A stretch of DNA of 5,486 nt, taken from positions 1-5,486 of the forward strand of contig JAJFFI010000022.1 of assembly GCA_021776755.1 (NCBI GenBank), written 5' to 3'. The stretch comes from Alphaproteobacteria bacterium. Its GTDB lineage: Bacteria > Pseudomonadota > Alphaproteobacteria > JAJFFI01. The notes under the pieces were generated by a model. That model made no database searches and was not told the origin of the DNA. It worked only from the letters and a program-made list of their open reading frames with translations. Shown piece after piece: positions 1-5,332 of this stretch (positions within the stretch are counted from its first letter, which is position 1; each line of letters starts with the position of its first letter). A program made the position numbers and the translations under genes.

Positions 1-288
1 CCCGCCGGTGATCTCGGACATCTGGTCCTTGACCATCTCGTCGACCTTCACCTTGGCGTCGTTGTAGGCGGCAACGATGAGGTCTTCGAGGATTGCGGTA
101 TCGCCGGGGTCGAATGCCGAGGGGTCGATCTCGACCCGGCGCATTTCGGCCTTGCCGTTAAGCGTGATTTTCACCATCCCGGCGCCGGCCACCCCCGTCA
201 CCTCGGCCTCGCCAAGCTTCTCCTGCATTTCCTGGACCTTGCCCTGCATCTGCTGGGCCTGCTTCATCAACTGGCCGAGGTTCTTCAT
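1..288 (-). CDS. ybaB: YbaB/EbfC family nucleoid-associated protein (5' part; C-terminus beyond window edge)
   Basis: Reading the minus strand from the ATG at 288 gives 96 codons without a stop, beginning MKNLGQLMKQAQQMQGKVQE. YbaB/EbfC proteins are small (about 105-110 residues) dimeric DNA-binding proteins of the nucleoid, so only about 10 residues are missing. The N-terminal ~30 residues form the Gln/Lys/Met-rich helix typical of the family. Then follow a glycine-rich turn and strands (VTGVAGAGMVKITLNGKAEM, residues 29-48), the RRVEIDPSAF segment, and a C-terminal helix (ILEDLIVAAYNDAKVKVDEM). The start is supported by GAGGA a few bases upstream and by the 4-base ATGA overlap with the dnaX stop, which points to translational coupling. 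In many bacteria recR follows ybaB; here that lies outside the window. The family assignment is firm; the physiological role in this organism is inferred. Confidence 0.95.
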   Translation of the reverse strand, partial: MKNLGQLMKQAQQMQGKVQEMQEKLGEAEVTGVAGAGMVKITLNGKAEMRRVEIDPSAFDPGDTAILEDLIVAAYNDAKVKVDEMVKDQMSEITGG

Positions 289-2237
289 TCGGATTTCCTC
301 TCGTCATCGCTTTCCCCGGCCGCGTCCGGGGTCTCCGCCGGCCGTTCCGCCGCGGGACGGACCGACGTGATGCGGCTTTCGGGGAAAGCCTCCATGGCGG
401 CGCGCACCAGGGGGTGTTTCCTGGCTTCTTCGTGAAGCGCGGCATCGGCCTCAACGGCCTGTTCGGTGAGGGTGTTGTCGCCCGGCTCGCTCGAGATCGC
501 AACCGTCCAGCGGTCGCCGGTCCACCTTTCGAGAGCGCCCGCAATCTTGCCCGCAAGATCGCGGGGGGCGCTGCCGGTCGGGCGGAACTCGATCCGGGGC
601 GGCGCGTAGCGCACGAGATGCACCGAGCCCCGGAGATGCGTCGCGACCATCGGCTCGCGCCGTTCGTCGAACAGCGCCACAAGCGCCGGGAAGTCGGCCG
701 GCGCCGGCACGACCGGCGGCTGCGGCGCGTCGAATTCGCCGGGGCCTTCCGGCGGCATGTCGGGCGGCGGCATGTCGGGCGGCGGCGTGTCGGGCGGCGG
801 CGGTTCGCTTTCCGGATGGAGGCCAGACTCGGGCTGAGCTTTGGGCCCCGGGTCGGGCAGAGGGTCAGGCAGAGGGTCGGGTACAGCGGCGAGCATCGGC
901 CGGGCGCCGCCGCCCACCCCGGATGCAGCTTGCGCCGGGGCAGGGACAGATGTGGGTGCAAGCGCGGATGCCGTGCCGCCGCCGTTGGGTGCCGGAGAGG
1001 AAGCGCCCGACGCAGCACCGCCGTCCCGCGCCGCGTCATCGGTCAGCTTTCTGACGAGGTCGGACGGCGGCGGCAGTTCTGCGGCGTAGGCAAGACGGAT
1101 CAGCAGCATCTCGGCGGCCTGCAGCGGATTGGGCGCAAACTGTACTTCGTCGAGACCCTTCATCAGAATCTGCCAGGCACGGGTGAGTGCGGCCATCGGC
1201 AGAGCCGCCGCCATCTCGGTTGCCCGCTGGCGCTCGCCGGCGCCGACAGCTTCGGTCTCGGCCGCGTTCTCGACGATCTTGAGCCGGGTGAGCCAGTGCG
1301 TGAGTTCGAGCAGGTCCTTCACGACCACAAGCGGGTCGGCGCCCGAAAGATAGAGATCGCCAAGAATATCCAGCGCCGGGCCGGCATCGCCCTTCATCAC
1401 CGCGTCGAACAGATCGATGACGACGGCGCGGTCGGCGAGGCCCAGCATGGCGCGCACGGCCTCGGGCTCCACGGTCTCGCCGGCGGCGACATGGGAGATC
1501 GCCTGGTCGAGCAGCGACAGGCCGTCACGCACCGATCCGTCGGCCGCGCGGGCGAGCAACTGCAAGGCATCGTCGCTGAGTTTTGCATCTTCCTTGCCCG
1601 CCACCTCGCCGAGATAGCCCGCGAGCATGTCGCGCGGCACCCGTCGGAGGTCGAACCGCTGGCAGCGCGAGAGCACGGTCACCGGCACCTTCCGGATCTC
1701 GGTGGTGGCGAAAATGAACTTCACATGCGGCGGCGGCTCCTCGAGCGTCTTCAGGAGCGCATTGAAGGCCGCGCGCGAGAGCATGTGCACCTCGTCGACG
1801 ATATAGACCTTGTAGCGCGCCGAGACCGGGCGGTAGCGGACGCTGTCGATAATGTCGCGGACATTGTCGACGCCGGTGTTCGAGGCGGCATCGATTTCGA
1901 GCACGTCCACGTGCCGGTCCTCGGAGATGGCGATGCAAGGCTCGCATTCGCCGCAGGGCTCGATCGTGGGCTCGGTGCGTTTGCCGTCGGGACCGACGCA
2001 GTTGAGCGCGCGGGCGATGATGCGGGCGGTGGTGGTCTTGCCGATGCCCCGGACGCCGGTCAGCACGAAGGCGTGGGCGACGCGGCCGGTTTCCATCGCG
2101 TTGGAGAGCGTCTGCACCATCGCTTCCTGGCCCATGAGGCCGGTGAAGTCGACGGGCCGGTATTTCCGGGCAAGCACGCGATAGGCGGCGCCGTCCTGGT
2201 TCTTGTCGGCGGCCGGCTTTTCGCTCTTGTCGGACAT
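285..2237 (-). CDS. dnaX: DNA polymerase III subunit gamma/tau (clamp-loader ATPase)
   Basis: This 650-residue protein is the AAA+ motor of the clamp loader that places the beta sliding clamp on primed DNA in the cytoplasm. Visible landmarks are the conserved AYRVLARKYRP start (residues 18-28) and Walker A GVRGIGKTTT (61-70). A four-cysteine zinc module follows (C80, C95, C98, C101), then Walker B with VDEVH (147-151), sensor 1 FATTE (176-180), the SRC arginine finger (R191) and sensor 2 around GSVRD (234-238). The clamp-loader collar runs to about residue 385. A Pro/Ala/Gly-rich linker of about 130 residues follows, then a C-terminal tau-type domain (about 516-625) that would contact the polymerase alpha subunit. 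The ATG at 2237 has no obvious Shine-Dalgarno, but the next in-frame start (GTG at codon 21) would remove part of the conserved N-terminus. The stop overlaps the ybaB start. I see no A-rich slippery run that could make a short gamma form. Confidence 0.97.
   Translation of the reverse strand: MSDKSEKPAADKNQDGAAYRVLARKYRPVDFTGLMGQEAMVQTLSNAMETGRVAHAFVLTGVRGIGKTTTARIIARALNCVGPDGKRTEPTIEPCGECEPCIAISEDRHVDVLEIDAASNTGVDNVRDIIDSVRYRPVSARYKVYIVDEVHMLSRAAFNALLKTLEEPPPHVKFIFATTEIRKVPVTVLSRCQRFDLRRVPRDMLAGYLGEVAGKEDAKLSDDALQLLARAADGSVRDGLSLLDQAISHVAAGETVEPEAVRAMLGLADRAVVIDLFDAVMKGDAGPALDILGDLYLSGADPLVVVKDLLELTHWLTRLKIVENAAETEAVGAGERQRATEMAAALPMAALTRAWQILMKGLDEVQFAPNPLQAAEMLLIRLAYAAELPPPSDLVRKLTDDAARDGGAASGASSPAPNGGGTASALAPTSVPAPAQAASGVGGGARPMLAAVPDPLPDPLPDPGPKAQPESGLHPESEPPPPDTPPPDMPPPDMPPEGPGEFDAPQPPVVPAPADFPALVALFDERREPMVATHLRGSVHLVRYAPPRIEFRPTGSAPRDLAGKIAGALERWTGDRWTVAISSEPGDNTLTEQAVEADAALHEEARKHPLVRAAMEAFPESRITSVRPAAERPAETPDAAGESDDERKSE
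751..807 (-). repeat. 15-bp tandem repeat in the dnaX linker
   Basis: Three consecutive 15-base units (ggcggcatgtcgggc at 751-765 and 766-780, then a copy with one change at 781-795) are followed by a partial fourth unit. Because 15 is a multiple of three, copy changes keep the frame. The repeat encodes the Pro-Pro-Asp-Met/Thr-Pro series of the linker between the ATPase and tau-specific domains. Such repeats can vary in copy number between strains, and a flexible linker would tolerate that. Confidence 0.85.
851..886 (-). repeat. 12-bp tandem repeat in the dnaX linker
   Basis: Three imperfect 12-base units (ggtcgggcagag, ggtcaggcagag, ggtcgggtacag) stand in tandem and in frame. They encode the alternating Pro-Asp-Pro-Leu series at about residues 453-463 of DnaX. 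This is a second, independent low-complexity expansion in the same interdomain linker. Confidence 0.75.
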
Positions 2238-2265
2238 CAGGGGCAGCGCAATCGCGGGGAATTGG

Positions 2266-2365
2266 AAAGGTGGGAGACTGGACAGCGACCCGGGCGAAAC
2301 TCGTTACGGCTGCTTCCTTCCGGACCTGACCGGGTTGGCGAGGTGCCCGTCCGCGCCAGCCTCCC
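2266..2365 (-). ncRNA. ffs: Small (4.5S-type) signal recognition particle RNA
   Basis: The minus strand at 2331-2308 carries the nearly invariant apical part of bacterial SRP RNA: GGTCAGGTCC, a GGAA tetraloop (2321-2318), then GGAAGCAGCC. This is the binding site of the Ffh M domain. The flanks fold into the expected single rod. The outermost helix pairs GGGAGGCTGG (2365-2356) with CCAGTCTCCC (2281-2272), ten pairs including one G-U. Inner helices include CTCG with CGAG and GGGC with GCCC. The RNA of about 100 nt joins Ffh to target inner-membrane proteins co-translationally through FtsY. Its place just upstream of dnaX on the same strand is common in bacteria. The 5' end is set by the helix and a TATAGT box six bases upstream; the 3' end is set by a short CCTTTCC tail. 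Both ends are uncertain by a few bases. Confidence 0.97.
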
Positions 2366-2371
2366 GAAGGT

Positions 2372-2402
2372 ACTATATCAGGACTCGGGCGCAGGGGGAC
2401 AA
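2372..2402 (-). promoter_or_regulatory. Probable sigma-70-type promoter of ffs
   Basis: On the minus strand a TATAGT hexamer (2377-2372) sits six bases before the predicted ffs 5' end, which is the right place for a -10 box. A -35-like TTGTCC lies at 2402-2397 with a 19-base spacer, longer than optimal. The -10 assignment is reasonable; the -35 is weak. This promoter could also feed dnaX and ybaB by read-through, because no strong terminator follows ffs. Confidence 0.5.
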
Positions 2403-2481
2403 GGGGATTTCGCGCGCGATCCCGAGACGGCGTTCGTACCAGCGATTGAAAGCGGGCGAGACGCATGCAATCTTCCGCGCC

Positions 2482-3450
2482 ATGGCAAAAGAAAACGATG
2501 CAGTCGGCAACGGCGCACTCCATTACACCGGCTCGGGCCTCGACCGGGTCGGCCATCTCCGGCGTGACGACAGCTGGCTCGCGACCAAGAAAGGCAGCGG
2601 ACAGACGCGGGTTCTGCCCGTTTGGCGCTCGCGCAATCTGGTGGGCGGGATCGACGCCGAGGGCCGGGTGACGGGCGACGCGCCGGCACTGGTCGCGCTC
2701 GACATCAACGAATGCTGGTCGCTTGCGGGAGAACAGGGCGAACTGGTACTTCTCGGCGAGAAGGACGAGACCGTCTGGTTCGCGCTCGATATCTCGCATC
2801 TCGAAGATCCACTCTCGGCCTATGAGTTGAAGGACCGCGGCGAGTTTGTCGATCTGCGGCTGGTCGGCGCGGTCATGAACCGGGCGGCGGGGGCCGCGAT
2901 GGCGTTCGCCCGCGGCATCCTGACCTGGCACCGCCGGCACCGGTTTTGCGGTTTTTGCGGCAGCCCGACCGAGAGCACCGACGCGGGGCACGTGCGGGTC
3001 TGCCAGAATTCCGAATGCGCGACCCAGCATTTCCCGCGCACCGATCCCGCCGTCATCATGCTGGTGCACAAGGGCGACAAGTGCCTCCTCGGCCGCACGG
3101 GACGCCTGCCGCCCGGCATGCACTCGACACTCGCGGGATTTGTCGAACCCGGCGAGACGCTTGAAGAGGCCGTCGCGCGGGAGGTACTGGAAGAAACCAA
3201 CATCGTGGTCCGCGACCCGGTCTACCGCGGCAGCCAGCCGTGGCCATTTCCGGCCAACATCATGGTCGGCTTTTTTGCCGAGGCGACAACCGAAGAAATC
3301 ACCGTCGACACCAACGAGCTCGAAGACGCCCGCTGGTACACACGGGACGAATTGCTCAACAGCCCCGAAGACGAAAGCTTCCGGATGCCGCGGCGCGATT
3401 CGATCGCGCGCCACCTGATCGACGGCTGGCTTGCCGGCGACGCCGGGTAG
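2482..3450 (+). CDS. nudC: NADH pyrophosphatase / NAD-capped RNA decapping Nudix hydrolase
   Basis: The 322-residue product hydrolyses NADH/NAD+ to NMN(H) and AMP; family members also remove NAD caps from RNA 5' ends. It has the three family parts. An N-terminal Nudix-like domain covers about residues 40-145. A zinc ribbon has CGFC (C156, C159) and CQNSEC (C174, C179). The catalytic Nudix domain spans about 187-312. The Nudix box begins GFVEPGETLEEAVAREVLEE (219-238), with metal-binding E234, E237 and E238, and is followed by TNI. The family signature SQPWPFP is at 251-257. Two consensus positions differ: Asn240 replaces the Nudix-box Gly, and Asn259 stands where SQPWPFPxS has Ser. The ATG at 2482 is chosen because the frame further upstream runs antisense through ffs and dnaX. 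Its ribosome site is weak (GCGAGAC about 20 bases upstream). It is divergent from ffs and convergent with pheA. Confidence 0.95.
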   Translation: MAKENDAVGNGALHYTGSGLDRVGHLRRDDSWLATKKGSGQTRVLPVWRSRNLVGGIDAEGRVTGDAPALVALDINECWSLAGEQGELVLLGEKDETVWFALDISHLEDPLSAYELKDRGEFVDLRLVGAVMNRAAGAAMAFARGILTWHRRHRFCGFCGSPTESTDAGHVRVCQNSECATQHFPRTDPAVIMLVHKGDKCLLGRTGRLPPGMHSTLAGFVEPGETLEEAVAREVLEETNIVVRDPVYRGSQPWPFPANIMVGFFAEATTEEITVDTNELEDARWYTRDELLNSPEDESFRMPRRDSIARHLIDGWLAGDAG

Positions 3451-4524
3451 TCAGAGTTCCCGGAACGGGCTCATCGGGTAGGAGCCCAGCACCTTCAGTT
3501 TTGAGATGAAGAACTGCAGCTCCTCGAGCGCGCGGTCGACGTGCTTCTCGGCGACGTGCCCCTCGACCTCCATATAGAAGGCCGCGACATTGGGCTCGCG
3601 GATGCTGATGTAGCTCTCGAGCCGGATGATGTTGACGCCGTTGGTCGCAAAGCCACCGAGCGCCTTGTAGAGCGCGGCCGGTACGCTGCGGACCTGGAAC
3701 ACGATACTGGTCAGGCACGGGGTGTCGCGCGGGTCGGGCTCGATCCGGCGGTGCCCCATGATCACGAAGCGCGTGGTATTGCCGAGCCGGTCCTCGATGC
3801 GGGCGCGGATCGATTGCAAACCATAGGTTTCGCCCGCGAGCGAAGACGCGATGGCAGCGCGCGAAGTGTCGCCGAGTTCGGCGACCTCCTTGGCGGCACC
3901 CGCGGTGTCGGCCTCGGCCACCGGCTGGAGTTTCATCTCGCGCAGCATCTCACGGCACTGCGCCAGCGCCTGGGGATGGCTGTGGGCGGTCTTGATGTCG
4001 TCGAGCGTCGCCCCAGGCAAGGCGAGGAGATGATGCTGCACCGGCTGGAAATGCTCGCCGAGGATGAAAAGCGCCGACTCCGGCAGCAGATGGTGAATGT
4101 CGGCCACCCGCCCGCCGAGCGAATTCTCGATCGGAATCATGGCAAGCGCCGCCTTGCCCGTGCCGACGGCGTCGAACGCATCCTCGAACGACTTGCAGGG
4201 AATGGTTTCGCGGCCTGGAAACGCCACCTCGCAGGCGAGGTGCGAATACGCCCCCGGCACCCCCTGGAATGCGATCGGACCCTCGAATTCCCGCTCGATC
4301 GCCTTGCGATGGGACTCGCCCTGGGATCGTCGCCCAAAGGCCAGCCACTCGGGAACCGTCGCGAGCGCCGCGGCAAGCCGCTCGATATGCTGATTTCCAG
4401 GCTCGTTTTCGCCGGTTTCCCAACGATTCACGGTCGGCTGCGACACTTCCAGCCGCGCCGCCAGCGTTTCCTGGGTGAGCCCCGCTGCCTGGCGAGCTTC
4501 CCGAATTCTCAATCCAATAGACAT
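3451..4524 (-). CDS. pheA: Prephenate dehydratase with N-terminal XRE-type helix-turn-helix domain
   Basis: Prephenate dehydratase converts prephenate to phenylpyruvate in phenylalanine synthesis. This 357-residue protein has three parts. A Cro/C1-type helix-turn-helix domain covers residues 4-58 (LTQETLAARLEVSQPTVNRW at 16-35), and a charged linker runs to about 82. The catalytic domain is about 83-258, with IAFQGVPGAYSHLA (84-97), PIENSLGG (131-138), HSHPQA (181-186) and NTTRF (249-253) with catalytic-type Thr251. The regulatory ACT domain is about 270-345, with PAALYKALGGFATNGVNI and LES; these replace the GALV and ESRP motifs known for Phe binding in E. coli. There is no chorismate mutase domain. 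The ATG at 4524 is preferred over the upstream TTG (4560), which would add a tyrosine-rich, promoter-derived peptide. Between codon 33 and the catalytic domain there is no ATG, GTG or TTG start, so the fusion is real in this sequence. The first codons (TCT ATT GGA TTG AGA ATT) are AT-rich compared with the rest. DNA binding is inferred from the domain. Confidence 0.93.
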   Translation of the reverse strand: MSIGLRIREARQAAGLTQETLAARLEVSQPTVNRWETGENEPGNQHIERLAAALATVPEWLAFGRRSQGESHRKAIEREFEGPIAFQGVPGAYSHLACEVAFPGRETIPCKSFEDAFDAVGTGKAALAMIPIENSLGGRVADIHHLLPESALFILGEHFQPVQHHLLALPGATLDDIKTAHSHPQALAQCREMLREMKLQPVAEADTAGAAKEVAELGDTSRAAIASSLAGETYGLQSIRARIEDRLGNTTRFVIMGHRRIEPDPRDTPCLTSIVFQVRSVPAALYKALGGFATNGVNIIRLESYISIREPNVAAFYMEVEGHVAEKHVDRALEELQFFISKLKVLGSYPMSPFREL

Positions 4525-4530
4525 GAAAAA

Positions 4531-4560
4531 GATATAATATACGTAATGCGTATAAATCAA
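4531..4560 (-). promoter_or_regulatory. Candidate pheA promoter in an AT-rich spacer
   Basis: On the minus strand TTGATT (4560-4555) resembles a -35 box. Overlapping -10-like hexamers follow: TATTAT (4539-4534, 15-base spacer) and TATATC (4536-4531, 18-base spacer). Either would start transcription within a few bases of the pheA ATG at 4524, and no Shine-Dalgarno precedes that ATG (the bases before it read CTTTTTC). The mRNA may therefore be leaderless or nearly so. The A/T-rich tract at 4561-4582, upstream of the -35, could act as an UP element. The whole spacer contrasts sharply with its GC-rich surroundings. It is a prediction by eye only. Confidence 0.45.
4538..4554. promoter_or_regulatory. 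Inverted repeat, possible operator for the HTH-PheA protein
   Basis: TATACG (4538-4543) and CGTATA (4549-4554) form a perfect 6+6 inverted repeat around a 5-base spacer. It lies between and partly over the predicted -35 and -10 boxes, 14 bases upstream of the pheA start. Cro/C1-type regulators bind such short dyads as dimers, and many bind their own promoters. The repeat is seen directly; binding by the downstream gene's product is inference. In an AT-rich tract a 6-base dyad can also arise by chance. Confidence 0.4.
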
Positions 4561-4582
4561 TCTATAAATGGATTAAAAATTA

Positions 4583-5332
4583 TTATTGCGAAAGAATTTC
4601 CCGCGCCCGCGCCAGATCTTCCGGGGTGTCGACCCCGACCGGGACAGCCTCGACCCGCACCACATCGATCCGCATGCCGGCTTCGAGCGCCCGGAGTTGT
4701 TCGAGTTTTTCGCGCTGTTCAAGCACGCCCGGCGGCAGGGACACGAACCGGTCGAGCGCCGCGCGGCGGTACGCGTAGATGCCGATATGGTGCCAGTAAG
4801 GGCCCTCGCCCGCCGGAATCGACTGACGGCTGAAATAGAGCGCCCGTCCGGCCCGTGCCCCGCCTGGAAACGCCACCGCCACTTTCACGACATTGGGATT
4901 GCCGATCTCGGCCGGATCGACGATTTCCGCTGTGAGGGTGGTTAAATCGGGGCCTGCATCCGGTTGATTTTCAAACGGTATCAGGGTTTCGCGGATAACA
5001 GCCGGATCGATGGCCGGAAGATCGCCCTGCAGGTTCACCACAATATCGTGACGCCGATCCGGATCGGCCATCGCAAGGGCGGCGTGTATGCGGTCCGACC
5101 CGGACGGCAGGTCAGGATCGGTCAATACCGCCTCGCCGCCCGCATCAACGACGGCGGCCACTATTTCCTCTTCGGCGGCCGCCACCAGAACCCGGCCTAT
5201 TCCCGACTCCTCGGCCCGCCGCATGACCTGGACGATCATCGGATTGCCGCCGATATCGGCCAGCGGCTTGCCAGGCAGCCGGGTCGAGGCCATGCGGGCC
5301 GGGATGACGATAATCGGGTCGGGCTGCGGCAT
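4583..5332 (-). CDS. kdsB: 3-deoxy-manno-octulosonate cytidylyltransferase (CMP-Kdo synthetase)
   Basis: The enzyme activates Kdo with CTP to give CMP-Kdo, the donor for the inner core of lipopolysaccharide, in the cytoplasm. The 249-residue length fits the family (about 240-260). Visible motifs are the nucleotide-binding [15 protein letters not shown] (10-24), PSGSDRI (76-82), [11 protein letters not shown] (100-110) with the metal-binding Asp104, FSRQSIP (167-173), [10 protein letters not shown] (181-190), [10 protein letters not shown] (208-217) and GVDTPEDL (233-240). The ATG at 5332 puts the first conserved strand at residue 7, as is usual; a TTG at 5368 in the same frame would add 12 residues with no family resemblance. 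No strong ribosome site is visible. The gene reads in the same direction as pheA, 58 bases ahead of it. It ends in TAA with no GC-rich terminator hairpin, so read-through into pheA is possible. Presence of kdsB implies a Gram-negative outer membrane with Kdo-containing LPS. Confidence 0.96.
   Translation of the reverse strand: MPQPDPIIVIPARMASTRLPGKPLADIGGNPMIVQVMRRAEESGIGRVLVAAAEEEIVAAVVDAGGEAVLTDPDLPSGSDRIHAALAMADPDRRHDIVVNLQGDLPAIDPAVIRETLIPFENQPDAGPDLTTLTAEIVDPAEIGNPNVVKVAVAFPGGARAGRALYFSRQSIPAGEGPYWHHIGIYAYRRAALDRFVSLPPGVLEQREKLEQLRALEAGMRIDVVRVEAVPVGVDTPEDLARAREILSQ

Noticed and set aside
2203..2481. Upstream extension of nudC by 93 codons
   Set aside because: The added sequence is antisense to the dnaX start and the SRP RNA and has no resemblance to NudC. 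The ATG at 2482 gives a normal family length.
414..2567. Very long plus-strand open frame (717 codons) opposite dnaX
   Set aside because: It lies entirely antisense to a well-conserved dnaX and runs across the ffs RNA. Its product is Arg/Gly/His-rich without domains, as expected of a GC-rich shadow frame.
1525..3414. 629-codon minus-strand open frame opposite nudC and out of frame with dnaX
   Set aside because: It crosses ffs and both real genes with no recognisable domain; the long open frame is a by-product of high GC.
3434..3446. CCGGCGACGCCGG hairpin as a nudC terminator
   Set aside because: The stem is only five pairs, it lies within the coding sequence, and no T tract follows.
4525..4560. 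TTG start of pheA at 4560, adding IYTHYVYYIFF
   Set aside because: The added peptide is a translation of the AT-rich promoter and dyad, with no ribosome site. The HTH domain begins naturally at the ATG at 4524.
4559..4574. AATC-N8-GATT as a kdsB terminator or second operator
   Set aside because: Four A/T-rich pairs are too weak for a terminator, and the sequence does not match the TATACG dyad.
3541..4833. 430-codon plus-strand open frame opposite pheA and kdsB
   Set aside because: It is antisense to two conserved enzymes, spans their spacer, and shows no domain.
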